A stretch of 64,000 nucleotides of DNA from Triops longicaudatus (GCA_022885665.1 JAGQDJ010000041.1:1-64000); one strand, 5' to 3'; positions 23,901 to 35,574 are shown, numbered from the stretch's first letter. Numbers and translations are program-made. The notes: generated by a model from the letters alone, not told the origin.

Positions 23901-24280
23901 TCAATTGGCCAAACACTTTGAGAGCGATATTCAGGGCCATGGCCTACAAAAAAAGCAAAAAGACGGAGGCAGAAAAGAGACTTTCATTAAGAAAGCTTGC
24001 CCGAAAGGCTTTCACACGAGGGAAACTTTTCGTTTTCGAACGACGCAATGTGGTCGCTTTCATAACGTCGGACCATTCTGATGTAAGCAATGAGACACAC
24101 CTTTGCCTCTTCTTTTTTTCTTTTTCTTTTTTTTTGGCGGAAAATTCCATTTCAACTCTACCCGGAACCTTGACCCATATGGAGGCATCGTGTTTCTTAA
24201 TGGGATGAAGAAGACAGAGACGACTTGTAGTTAATTTTCAAGCTGTAAAGCGGTTAAGGTACGCGGCTGCAGCGTTCTTA

Positions 24281-24345
24281 ACCTTGGTATACTTACACAG
24301 GTGTTGGGTTTTCATGTTAACGCCATGCAGAGAGCATACCAAGGT
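24281..24345. repeat. Perfect 10-bp inverted repeat
   Basis: ACCTTGGTAT (24281-24290) is followed at 24336-24345 by its exact complement ATACCAAGGT, with a 45-nt loop. A second, smaller inverted pair (GGTTAAG/CTTAACC) abuts it upstream. It may be a transposon remnant; nothing else is recognised. Confidence 0.5.
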
Positions 24346-24900
24346 GCTAGTTATTTCTGAAAATGTAACTGACGTCCCGGGAGCGGGATCAAGGTACAGC
24401 GAAAGCGCATAGCATCCATGACCGAAATTTTTTAATGCAGTGGCGCACATTGTTCCAGTAATTCTTCGCGATATGCCGCACCTTTTAAACTCTCGTAGTG
24501 AAAAATTAGACTACCAGCTGGCGTAACAATGAACGCAATTTTCCGGGAGAAAACGATTTGTCAACCTATTGTCGTTAACTCGTTACTTCATTCGTCAACT
24601 AGAACGTACCATAGACCCAAGTATTTAGACAATGAAGAATTCAGAAAGAATTCAACTTACACAACTAAAGAAATCTAAAAAGTATAACGGCATACAGACA
24701 AACTAAACAGTTATTTAGAAACTAAAGAAAAGTGGAGAGTGTGCTAGTTGCGGATTAGCACAATTGCTAATCGGGTAATGTAACTGTGATATGAAGTCAG
24801 TGACACTAGCAACAGGCAAATGCCTGCTGTGGTCTTTAAAGGAACAAATTCTGAGTCAGTTTAGCTTCTAAAACCAAGACTCGGTTGAAGCTACGGAATG

Positions 24901-25209
24901 CAGTAGAACTCCTATTTAATCATCTCTTGGGGATCGAAGAGTAGTTAACAAGTTGGACAAGTTGGCGAAATCAGATGCACTTGTTTCCCTGATTAGGAAA
25001 TTTTTCAAAAATCGACGCGGAAAAATAGTTTTCGAAATATTTTTTTTCGTATTGTATTTTCATGAGACCACTGAAGCGAAATTCCGTAATATTCATCAGT
25101 ACTTGCTTAAAAGTAAATATAAAACCCGTTGTTAACGGAAATATTTTGCCGAGGCGTTTGATATAATTGAGTTTCCATGGCCTCGGTGAACGAAATTGTA
25201 GTTGTACTG
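24901..25209. mobile_element. pogo/Tigger-like MITE, copy B
   Basis: This 309-bp element begins CAGTAGAACTCC and ends with the reverse complement of CAGTACAACTACAATTTCG. TA follows at 25210-25211, while the left flank reads TG, probably a mutated TA. It shares termini and subterminal sequence with the element at 10307-10583. Reading frames inside are short and meaningless. Confidence 0.7.
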
Positions 25210-28200
25210 TAAATATATGAACCACAAGGATAATATGTTACATTTGTGGGTCACTTCTCAAAAGGCTTGCATAAGTATAATCAGGGTCACAGTATTAAGA
25301 AGCCGGTATACACAACTTTCAGTATTTTTAAAAAGTAAGAAATAGGGACATCGCTTCCTCCTTGGAGGGTAGATCTCTTTTCATAACTAACAGCAAATGT
25401 TGAATTAAGTAAAATAGAAACGCTGAATAGAGGCCCATCCCAATATTGTCATAAAAAACCTTAAAATTCGTGAGAACTATTTCTTAAAAACTACTCACCG
25501 ACTGAAGTCTTATTTTCACCCAAAATTTAAGCAGAAAAATACGCACTGCACGTGATTGTCAATCTCCAATTTTTTAATTATTTAGAAATTTTTTAAAAAA
25601 ATGGCAACAGTTTTTTAAATTTAATTAAATCTTTTTTAAATCAATCACCTGCAGTAGATATTAGCTAATGCAACGTTACTGTCAACGTTGACCGGAGAAA
25701 TCCCAAATCATCGTTAGGAAACTGACCCCCGAATTTCTCAATGTTATTCGCCCATAAGAGGTTTGTGTATACCGGGGCCTGAATGCCCAGCCAAGAAAAT
25801 TAATACGTTTCATCGATGTGCAGGTGGTATGAGAGGTGCTATATTTGTTTGCATGTTGCGTGTCATTTTGAAGAACGCTTTTTACTTTGCCGGAAGTGTC
25901 GCAACCGTTAAAGCTTACCGCGGCTTGACGAATTTGCTTCGAGGTTTCGAATGTTCATGTCTGTGGGAAACGGAATAAAGAAATCGGGTATAGCATTTAT
26001 TTTCTGCCAAAACAAGTTGGGCCACCTCATAGCAATTCCTGCTCAGTTTTTGGTTATGATCATGATTAAAGACTGTCGTAGCGACAAATGGGAACCAAAC
26101 AGAACGCGTTAAGCGAAACTCGGTCGGCTGATATCGTATTTTGTTTTTGACTAGCATGTCTTCCTGCTTGACCTATATTGAGTCCACCCGGATTGTAAAC
26201 TGCGATTGCCAAATCCAAAGGGACTGAAAAACAAGAAGAAGTTGAAGGTACCGTAAATTCATGGTCGGGCTTCGCAAATAATCGAATCGACTAGCTTGGC
26301 CAGGTTGAATACTGCTTTCTGTGACTGGCCATTAGTGCCAAGAGCGCAGGTTGAAGGCTAAAGAGGTGCACGGGGTCTCGAAGGGTCAATTCTAGGCGCG
26401 CTGACCTTCCGTCAACAACAAGGACAAATTTAACGAACAGCAGGAATTACTTAAACGAAAACAACTGCTGCACTGTCTCTCTGAGGACGAGTTCTTGGGC
26501 ACTATGTATATTTCGCTTTTGTGGGCAGTCCGAGTACAATACTTAATTATAAGGCAACCCAACCCCATACTTGCTTATCGCCCCTTAATTCCGAGCTTCT
26601 CAACTTCGAGAGTGCAAGGTGAATGATCGAATGACAGGGCGCGTGGTAGCGTCCTTGATATTTTGCCATTGCAATATCTGTTAAGGGCGCAATGACTCAG
26701 CTCGAATTAATTCCGTAACGCATTTGAATTGCAGTGCAAATACGAAAAGCTAAATAATAGAATTAGAAAGCTTGTCAAAAACATTAAAAAGTGGAAAACA
26801 AGTTTCTCCTAAAAAGAAGAAAAACTTGCAGTACTGTCAAATAGACGGTATTACGATGGAAAATGAACAAGTATAATTTGCTTCACGGAGTTGTACATTA
26901 GGACGCCTGAACTTACAGTAAAACTCAGACCAAAAGTAGTATAGAAAACAGACAAAATACATTTAAGACACAGAAACAATGTTCAAACAGTTGTTCCGTT
27001 ACCTGAGAAATTAAGGCGCGTTGTTCATGTGCAACTCAAAGATAAGTCCGTCGTTTGAATTGCAAAAACTTGTGAAACCAAAATATGTGAAACCTTAAAA
27101 GTAGGGTAATGAAACAACGTGTGTTATGATATTCCACAGCGAACTTAAAGCAATTCTTTTTACGATGCTCTCCAGACGAATCTTTATAATCCTTGTCTGA
27201 ATATTATTACCACATCTTAAGCAATCCGATTTTGTACAATTGGCAGAATAAGAGTACTGGACACATTTCCTGAAAGTTAGGAATCCCCTCGTGGTTTACT
27301 AGGTTTATTGGAACAACCGTCTGGTTAGCAGAGGCTAAGACTAATGACTAAAGAAACAGCAAAATTAGTTTTGCCTGATTTCCGGGTTTAAGCGATTAAC
27401 AAATGCAACAGGCACTAATAATTTGAATTAAAAATGTTCATACTAGAACAAAAAAAATATGGCATGTTTTGCGTATATATTTCTGAAGCAGTTACAGCGA
27501 AAAAGGAAAGCGACGTCAATTGTATCTATCAGAAGTACTTAATTTTTTCACTTCGTACGCGAGCAAGACTATTGTGCGAAATTATATTTACCATACCTTC
27601 AATGTCTACCCTATAAAGTTGGCAAATCTTTCCTGGGCAAGAAACGAAAAAGGGGTAAACGACAAAACATATATAACTTTCTCAATAGTTATAATTCTAT
27701 TAATATTAAGTAAAAAGTTAGTTTGTAGTTAATTGTGCTTCCACATTGAAAAACGGACAAATTGAATTTTCTTTGTTGTTTGTATGTCAGATTTTACAAG
27801 GGGATTGACCCGTGCGAAAAAAAGGAAAAATATAATTGCGACGGTACTGTTACTGTTCTTTTGGGGCATATGTTCTCTGGTACTCACAGTAGATAACGGT
27901 AAAAGGGTGGATGTCGGCGTCACCTGAACGGATTTCCGCATTGGTCATCGAGGACTAAGCTCGCCTTTGAACTTCATATATCATATTACTTATACAAGTT
28001 ACAATTAGTGAGAGTATTATTACGTTGGTTTAATTTACATGTATTAAGTAAAATAGTGACATATTGAATACATTGGTCTCCGCTTGAGTCGAACTTGGAT
28101 AATATGAAAACCCGATTTACTCAAACGGAAACTTCCGGTTCCGTTTGTATCTCATTTAGCACACTGCAAACGAAGTTTGGTCTGGGCGATTTCGTCTAAC

Positions 28201-28560
28201 TTGAATATTCGCTGTAGTGGACGAAATTTTCTAGCTCTAATGGGTATTTTGTAGCGACTAATGGCTTCTGATAAGCTGATGTCGTAGGCGGACACTAGTT
28301 CCGGAATGTTGGAGCCGAAAATTTCCATAAAAATTAAAACCGACTTGTGTTCTGACGTAAAGGCTTTCATCTCCTTTCACAATTTTTCACCTTTGACATT
28401 TCTTGGTGGTACTATTTATTACAGCGCTGACAACGGTGAAGGAAAGATGAGTGAAAAAAAATGAAAATCTTGAAAACTGTCCTATCCTTGTATAGAGGCA
28501 AGTTCTGATAAGATAAAAACTCCGCGTAACACGAATTTTTGAGTTCGGTCCCAAGCCCTT

Positions 28561-28788
28561 CGACTTAGGCTGTGTTTCCACGGCCATCTAAATACGTCTT
28601 ACTGAGCAAATCAGAACAGATTAACGTGCTACTTTAGCTTGCTAATACATTCTCGCAAAATTTACAGTTGCAAAACACAGCACAAGTTATCTAAAAGTCG
28701 TATTTGAGAGCGAATATTGCACCGTGATCTGCAATATTTTGCTCCGTAGCACGAGTTTAAGATGGCAATGGAAACGCAACCTAAATCG
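28561..28788. mobile_element. MITE with about 32-bp inverted termini
   Basis: A 228-bp element has termini CGACTTAGGCTGTGTTTCCA (28561 onward) and the reverse complement of CGATTTAGGTTGCGTTTCCA at the right; similarity continues through GGCCATCT/TGCCATCT. The arms agree at roughly 80% over 32 bp. TTA/TAA or TA next to the GGC ends could be the duplication, which would fit a PIF/Harbinger or Tc1-like origin; I leave the superfamily open. The arms create mirror-image pseudo-peptides (MAVETQPKS and MAMETQPKS) that are not genes. Confidence 0.75.
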
Positions 28789-29474
28789 GTGAGCATAACT
28801 AGCATACGGTTGACCAAAAATATCTCTGGCAAAGCCACAGACGTATAAAACTTCTGAAATCAATTTCTGTTAAAAAAAAAAATAAAATAAAAAATGTGTG
28901 TACATGTTTTATTTTATTTCAGCTTCGCGCTTGGCTTTTTATGCCATAGGCAAAATATTTAAAGGATTGGTCATCTGTGTTTCACGCAATGGTCTTACTT
29001 TACGTCATTTTAGAAGCCCCATTGTGCAGTTTGGAGGTACTTTTAATAATATGAAAATGACATTATCTGTTCCTTTAATAAGCTGCTAAATGCTACTTAA
29101 TTACTTTCCGTATAGTCTTCGTTATTATCATTTTTTTAATGTATAAGCAACTTGAGCATTTGCTTTTCTTTAGCTTATTTTTTTTAGCATATACATAAAT
29201 TTAATATATAAGGGATCGGAGCTTGTTGCACTGGGGCCGATTATAGTGTCCTGTAATGTCAGCCGCTGCTTATTTGAGTAAGGATATAGCATTTATTGCA
29301 ACAGAAACTATTGTTAAAGGGCAATGGGTACCACAAAAAAAAAAAACTTTGTCAATAAGAAAGAGCGAAATGGCCGTGTGTTTGCCAGAAGAAAAGTTGA
29401 CAGAAAAATACATTGTAGATTTGGAAGATATTGATAAAAAAAATTACAGACATAATGTAAATGAATGATAGACT

Positions 29475-29745
29475 CATTCTAGCACTCTATTAGTGTAAAA
29501 ATCCGTTTTCCTTTATTTTGCCATATGCACAACACACTACTAGCGGTCAAAAACGTTCCAGTCCAAACCGTACCAAAGCGCCACGTTTGACTTTCCACAT
29601 GTCCTGTAGGTTTACTGATGAATCCGTGTGGCGGAGCTTTCGGAGTGTCATTCTGTCCAATTTATGCTGTCCACAAACATCATCTTGGCACAATTTTCGG
29701 ATGCGTAACGTAAACGTGACGGTGAAAAATCTAAGACCCATTTCT
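29475..29745 (+). repeat. Dispersed repeat, copy 1
   Basis: This segment is homologous to 57808-58050 in the same orientation, at an estimated 70% identity by eye. Shared anchors include TTTCCTTTATT versus TTTTCTTTATT, CGTTCCAGTCCAAACCGTAC versus CGTCCAGTCCAAATCGTAT, GAAGCGCCAA/AAAGCGCCAC, TTTGACTTTCC, AGTTTACT/GGTTTACT, and GTAAACGT near the right end. No terminal inverted repeats, poly(A) or protein motif was seen, so the class is unknown. An 85-codon ORF (29518-29775) crosses it but is not conserved as a frame in the second copy. Confidence 0.75.
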
Positions 29746-29929
29746 TACAAAATGAGCCACGAATTTAGTTTTTAATTATTTTCTCCTTTTTGCTTAAGGC
29801 TTTTTCGACGAAACTTCGCCCGGGTGGCCTTCGTCGTATTCACTAAGTGTGTGATTTTTTACATTTCCAAAATGTTTGTAGCTTATAAGTTATTATTTTT
29901 GTATGTTTTGTCCGACATGTCAACGGTCC

Positions 29930-30085
29930 CTCCTCTAACAGCCAATTTTTATAAACTTTTTTGCTCACTTTAAGCGGTTCGTTGCAAGAGGCCGCGTTCG
30001 ATGTGCCAGTATTTTTTCGCCCGCGTGCGAGTTCGTTATACAAGTTGTTAGCTATACAATGCGTTCGTTAAACGGGGTACCACTG
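29930..30085 (-). mobile_element. Tigger-like element end, copy 1
   Basis: Read on the - strand from 30085, the sequence begins CAGTGGTACCCCGTTTAACG and is preceded by TA. It is similar for about 150 bp to the left end of the element at 42651-43184 (AACGAACGCATTGTA, GAACTCGC, GCCTCTTGCAACGAAC, GTGAGCAAAAAAGTTT). Similarity then stops, so the copy is truncated or internally different. A short inverted pair CGACGAA/TTCGTCG lies beyond the break near 29808-29838. Confidence 0.75.
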
Positions 30086-30274
30086 TAATATGCAATGATC
30101 TCCAAATTTACGAGGTAGATCGGTTCCGCGAAAACGCCGAGTAAATGGAAACGTGTAAACTCAGCCATATTTAAAATGTGTAAAATAGGAATGTGCTCCG
30201 TGCTCTCAGAAAATTAATTCTTATTGAGTTACCAAACATTTTAGAAAGCAATAATTTTAACTGTAAGTATAAAT

Positions 30275-30415
30275 CAGGCAAGAGCTAGGAGGAAGTTAGG
30301 CGGGTTAAGAAAACCCCGAAATTTTTATTTTTATAAAGGTGAAGCCCAAGGCGAAACCCAAATGTCCAATAAAATTGCTTGTTGACCTCCACCTCCCCCC
30401 CCCCAAAAAAAACCC
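30275..30415 (+). mobile_element. hAT-like MITE, degenerate copy
   Basis: Third, weakest copy of the family at 42372-42530 and 58056-58205. It begins CAGGCAAGAGCTAGGAGG and contains GGCGAAACCCAAATGTCCAA, AAAATTGCTTGTTGACC and a C-rich run. The right terminus is lost in a C10/A8 tract, so the end coordinate is approximate and no duplication is visible. Confidence 0.5.
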
Positions 30416-33400
30416 TCTTCTTATTTGATGTTACTAATCGCTGTGACACTTTCCGGTAGGTTCCTTTGAATATTAATCCTGGCAAATGAAGCCGTCATTT
30501 CCTCCGTTTGTCAGGTTCGGATTTTGGACATAACATTGCATTTAGATTCGAGTTCCTAGGTGGCTCTTGTGGTGGCATGGCTGTTACCGAGGGAAACCAA
30601 TTTCGCTTGAAAACGTGCGCACTAGGAGGCTTCAACGCCTTGGTTGGACCAATCTTTACCGACTTCTGGGGTTCAAAGGTTTATTACGGAAACCTGATAA
30701 AGCTGTAGTTCAAGAGCACATATTAACTTGATCAGATTACCCCAATTGTGAAAGTAAGATTGAGCGGCTGATAATAATAATTGTAATCTGCAGCAGTTGT
30801 AATCACACCATTTGGATCACGATGGTTGCAGGTTTCACACTGTCTGGCAGATGGACTTGCATGTCATGAGAACACTTACGTGACTCGTTATTGTGACTAA
30901 TGAAATGAAAGAAAATATGGCATTGTCTGTATTCACTTCGCATGCAATGCTTGCTGAATACCCTCGACCGCGGTTGACAAAACAAAAAATGGTCAAGACC
31001 TTCCTCTGTCCGTCGTTTTTTACGATAAAGTATACAGGACAGGGATCTGTTACTTTGGATGCAGCTTCCTTTCTACTGTGTGCATAAGCGTTGAAGAAAA
31101 ATCATTTCAGAAAAGAGCGCCTGCTTCACAAGAGATTCACGGCCAAACCGAACAGCTTTTCCCATCAACATGTGAAACAAATTGCTGTGTTGCCATAGAA
31201 ATGAAACGGGCAACCGTTAGCTTATCAGAGCTGATAATGTGGTGCTTCCCTGAGGTACTCTAAATGGGTATTGGACGTAACGAATTAGTGCTGACGATTA
31301 GGATAATAGTCTCACGTAAAAGAAATTTCGTCTAATTAGTATTTTTTTCATTTGCCCGAATATTTTCTGTTTAGTCATGAATTTGCTAAAACATTACTCA
31401 GTTCCTTAATGAAAGTACTGTGTAACGAAAAGTGCATTGAAAAAAATGTAGGTTTCAAGCCATAAAACATGGACATTCGTTAACCTTGCAGGAGAAGTCC
31501 AACTTAAAATTTGTCTGTCTTGTGGTTTACGTTCTATTTGTATAACGATTATCGCGCAGAGCTCATCGTAAAATTCAGGCGTTCTTGATTTGCGAACATA
31601 TTTCTAAGACAACTTACCAAATTTCGTAGGTAGAAACTTGCGTTTAGCGAGGTGAAGACGTGTCAGAATTTTTTAACTAAGGGTGTGCTAGCACACACGA
31701 GATTAACGACACGTCAACAAATGGTATTTAAGGGGAGAAATCACAACGCATCAAAATGTGAATCGTACCTTGAATGAGTGGATAGGATTCTGGAGTTAGA
31801 AGGCAAGCTAACCTGAAAGAAGGTCTCATTGGAAAGGTCAGTGTTAACAAAAGATTTTTGTTTGGCTACACTCCATAATAAGCTTAACTTCAATGATGGA
31901 GCTTCTTCCATTTTTCGTACCGTTCTCTACTCGTCCCAGCCTCCTTTCTGCCTGGTTGTCGTCGCCTTTTCCTCACTGTTCCCTGCTGATTGTCCAACTT
32001 GGCAACGGCCGATCGATCAAAGTAAGACGGAGGGGCCAGGATACGAAGGAAGAAATGTAAGGGGAAGAGAAGTCGAAAGATGCAAGTCGTCGCAACTGTT
32101 CGAACGTTTTCAGCCTCACTCTCAATAGTTTTTCTTCCTTTCAGAACTGTCTTTTCGTATTGGAATGATACGTTTAGCATCGTCCTTATATTTCTTCTTT
32201 TGTGTTTTTAAGTGACTTGGGCAGCATTTTGCATAAATGGCTTGGACTCCTGCTGCCATCTAAAGCTAGTTTCTTTCATCTCATGGGGAGACAAGGAACC
32301 TCGGTTCGAAGCTAGCGTTCAGAATGTTTGAGACGATCGAACTAGGAATGGAGTGTAAGAAAATGTTTTTATCCCCTATTGACTAAAAGAGAGAAAACAA
32401 ATGCTTTTACGTGGTGTACAATGGTACCTACGCGCAGCACACTTTTTTAGTCTTTTAACACGGTACTTATCGAAGAGGGTTGCAATATCCCGGAGGCAAC
32501 AGTTTGGCCAAACGTAGTTGAAACAAGCAGTGCCCTAAAGCGTGCAGCACAAGCGCTGGGCCTCTTTGACGGCGCAGCCCCGGAGATTTAACACACAGGT
32601 CTTTTGTCTGCATGCGCTGTCTTCCACCGCGCTGCGATTCCTCGGGCTAGTTGTTCATGTAGTCGAGCCGGGAGCTTTTGGTGCCTGGGTGGGTTTCCAT
32701 TGCAGCGGACGTAGTTTCCGGGGTAGGATGTAACCCGCACGCTTGTTTTTTTGTTTTGTTTTCTTATCCAAAACGGTACACCTTTCCCCTGGCAAGCGAG
32801 TTCAAGTGTTTTTTGAGAAAAAGTGGGATCAGATAAGCAAGTTTCTGTTTCAACTCTATTTTCCAACCTTCTGGCTTCATATCCACATATTTACTCCGTT
32901 TTTAATTGCGCGGAAAATAATTTTCGTGAAGGAAAAGTTCAGCGAGTGTGAGTTGGAGTGTCGCAGAAAATAAGATATGTTAGAAGTCGATTATCGAAAG
33001 AAAGCTGCCTCCGTCAGTCCGCTTATTGTCAGCTAGCCCCTCCATGCGGCTGTCAGCCACGTCGTCAAGTGCCATTAGGTCGTACTCGTTGTATTACTGG
33101 TCATCCTCCGTGCCAGCATTTTCCCTGTCATTTTCACCTTCGTGTCTCACGTTCATCTGCCTGTCAACACTTCCTGGGTATGAACCGGCCCTTGGTCGCA
33201 CTAACCTCTACTGGATCTCTCCGTCTTCCAGTGAAGAGTGTAAGCACCATGGCAGTAGCTTCCCTCTAAATGGATCTGTAGTCCAGAAGAATGAAGTTCG
33301 GATTATCATCTTGGCATCTGATTCGCATCCTCCGTCTCTCGCATCTCGTCGTCGGTATGCAAGCAGCCCTGCTTGGTGCCCTGTCAGCCTTCGTAGCCGA

Positions 33401-33769
33401 GGACCAGGACTGTGGCAAGCAGTTGTTTTCGTCGCGTGGGCTTGTCTCCTAATTGCGGCGGTGGTCACCGTCGTTGTGCTATTATTTGGCGGTAGTTTTG
33501 TTGGCCGTGTCTTTGTCTTTGTGGTGGCCAATTGTGGATTTTTGCCCAGCTGCTGCAATGCCTGGGCCGGGCGGAGCAGCGGTGGACCTTCCAACAGGCC
33601 TCAGTGTCTTTCCCATTTCTTATTTGGCTGTCACTCGTAGCCGCTGTTACCGCTGTGCTCCTAGGTGCCGACCTTGTTGTGGGCTCGTGCCCGCAGGCTT
33701 GGCCAGCCCCGGTCCCGGCGTCCGCCCAGACTCCGGGACCGCCGCCACCCCGTCACGCCGCCTGGAACG

Positions 33770-35038
33770 ATGCTGGAACGGCGACCGGCGGTGCTGCGGG
33801 TTGCAGGCCGATCCTTGGACCCGCCCTCGCCCTTTGGCTGTCTCCGCCGTTGCTCCAGTTTCCAAGCTTGTTACCCGAGGACCCATGGTGGTCGTTCGCC
33901 GCCGTGTCTCGAATGCTGCATGTGTTGTTCCTACGCGCCACAGTCGGGTGGTCCTGCGGTGGATTCTACCATCGCGTCTCCGTCTTCTCATGTTCAAAAT
34001 CAGCGTGTCAGACGTGTTACGGGTGATCAACGCCCCGGCAGCCATGGATTAAGGTCAGCATGGCAGTCCTTATCTACGGGTATCAGCTGTACCGCTTTGT
34101 CTCACATTCCAGTCGGGGAAGAGCCAGTGGTAGTGGCCAAATGCAAAGTGAATTTAAAAACCAGTCGGCAGAGGTGGAAGTACAAGAAGTGGCGAAAGAG
34201 CAGAAGGAAAACGAAACCGAAAGAAAACCCAGTTTTGGCGGTAGGTCGTGGAAAGGAGGTCCTTCAGCGGAGTGTCGGGACATCCGGTACTCAGTGGTTA
34301 GGGCGCTTATTTTTGTGGTTAGGCTTGCTGTGGGAAATCACGGGCCCAAATTGTGTTCGCTGGAACGTTCAGGCTGGCAGCAGGTGGCCACGTGGTGTGG
34401 ATGTTGGCCGGCTCAGTATATGTGTCGGGGTACTTCTGGTCGCCATCGGGGTGTTCGTGGGCTCCGGCCTGGCGGCACCGCCTCCAGGAGACTTGCTCAA
34501 CCCATGGATATCACCACACTGGCTCAGCCTTGTGCGAGCCAACCATACGTCCAACGGAGGGGCGAATCGAAGCCTACGAAGAGACGGAGGTGGCTCTTGT
34601 CCCGGGTTAGGCTCGGCGTCCCCGAGCTGGAACCCTCCCGCACCTGCTTGTCCATCCACCCGCTGCGAAACCGAACGCTTGTTTCATGACGACCCGGGCT
34701 TCAACGCGACCCCTGCTGCCAGCGCCAGCCAGTGCCTTCCCTATCTGTCTGACTCGCACCAAGATTGCATCTGTGCCCATAGCTCGGGCGCCAAGCGGAT
34801 TGACGTGCTCCGCAAAACATACCTCCGCCACTGCTATCATTACAACCTGTGGCACGTGCTGAGCGACACCCTCAAAGAAGGCATTGCCCAAAGCAGTGAC
34901 CAGTGCTACATGTACTTAAGGTACCTCCAGGAACTCGACGAGTTGGCCGAATGGATTACCTGTGAATTCGATCAAGTCATGCGACGGTATGATTGTGGAC
35001 AGACCTTCTCAGTCAGATCGACTTGTCGACAGTGTCAG
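33770..35038 (+). CDS. NALF1: NALCN channel auxiliary factor (NALF/FAM155, NLF-1 family), partial
   Basis: NALF1/2 (FAM155A/B) and nematode NLF-1 are membrane proteins that assemble with the sodium leak channel NALCN. This exon encodes 423 residues from the first in-frame ATG: a basic, presumably cytosolic N-terminus, a hydrophobic membrane segment (215-236, LSICVGVLLVAIGVFVGSGL), then a luminal/extracellular part with sequons at N258, N266 and N312. The family core begins near 349: TYLRHCYHYNLWHVLSDTLKEG, then YLRYLQELDELAEW, EFDQVMRRYDC and FSVRSTCRQC, matching the vertebrate stretch that ends YSVKSCPEDC. It stops at CAG|GTGAGT (35038/35039), just before the family's WLCSQYF cysteine-rich continuation, which I could not find downstream. 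The true N-terminus is uncertain: an upstream stop at 33638 excludes a longer exon in this frame unless spliced, and Met51 is an alternative start. NALF1 versus NALF2 is not resolved. Confidence 0.85.
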
Positions 35039-35169
35039 GTGAGTCTCGATTCTGTGTTCGTGATATACTTTCTAGAAACACGGTTAATCTAAGGTGGAGG
35101 TAGACTCGTCTTTTCTAGCATCGCTTCTAACAGGGAAGGGACAATCATTGTCAAAATAGAGAGGTAGGA

Positions 35170-35574
35170 CCACAGTATAAGGGTTACACTGTAGGATAAC
35201 AGGGTTATCTCCAATGTTAAAGTTTTATGCCTGTTTTCTCGTTCCCTTGACTTCATTCAGATAAAAGGCCGGAATAATGAACGGTAATTCGCAAACCTAC
35301 CTAACAGTGTTTAAATCCATGAAAGGAACAGGGGGAAGTTCGGGAGACGAAGGTCGCCAGTCCCCCGTTTTGGGAGTATTGTTGCTCTCTTTGTTAACTT
35401 TTTCTTTCGTAGATTAGGAATGCATACCCTGGGTACGATAGACAAGTCTCGTGAATCTATGCCCTCGTATCTTCGCGAATACCCCCATATCCTCTTGAGA
35501 CCGAGAAAGAAGGTAGAAAACTTTAACATTGAAAGATAGCCCTGTTATCCTACTGTGTAACCCTTATACTGGGG
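35170..35574. mobile_element. 405-bp DNA element with 54-bp inverted termini
   Basis: The left end (CAGTATAAGGGTTACACTGT from 35173) and the right end read on the other strand (CAGTATAAGGGTTACACAGT from 35571) match over about 54 bp, through GGATAACAGGG and CAATGTTAAAGTTTT, with two substitutions and a short gap region. Two or three extra bases (CCA/CCC) may belong to the termini. No target-site duplication was recognised, so the superfamily is unknown. It encodes no protein and lies about 130 bp inside the presumed NALF intron. Confidence 0.85.

Larger units (their letters stand above)
17961..33769. other. Long gene-poor interval
   Basis: No gene can be supported here. ORFs up to 116 codons occur on both strands (19676-20026 +, 23372-23719 -, 21441-21761 +), but none carries a recognisable motif or convincing splice context. 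Identified contents are the miniature elements at 24901-25209, 28561-28788 and 30275-30415, a Tigger-like end at 29930-30085, a dispersed repeat at 29475-29745 and a hairpin at 24281-24345. From about 33.0 kb the DNA becomes GC-rich and several frames open together, marking the 5' side of the NALF-family exon. Confidence 0.5.

Noticed and set aside
32280..32310. GGTTCGAAGC as a tRNA B-box
   Set aside because: No A-box or cloverleaf could be placed upstream at the required spacing.
33208..34045. Long minus-strand ORFs opposite the NALF exon (128-132 codons)
   Set aside because: They are shadows of the GC-rich coding strand; they are rich in Arg/Pro/Thr and lack any motif or splice context.
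35190..35210. Similarity of the inverted termini to a LAGLIDADG homing-endonuclease site (TAGGATAACAGGGTTAT versus the I-SceI site)
   Set aside because: The match has a missing base and a mismatch, occurs in both arms simply because they are inverted repeats, and no intron or endonuclease gene is present.
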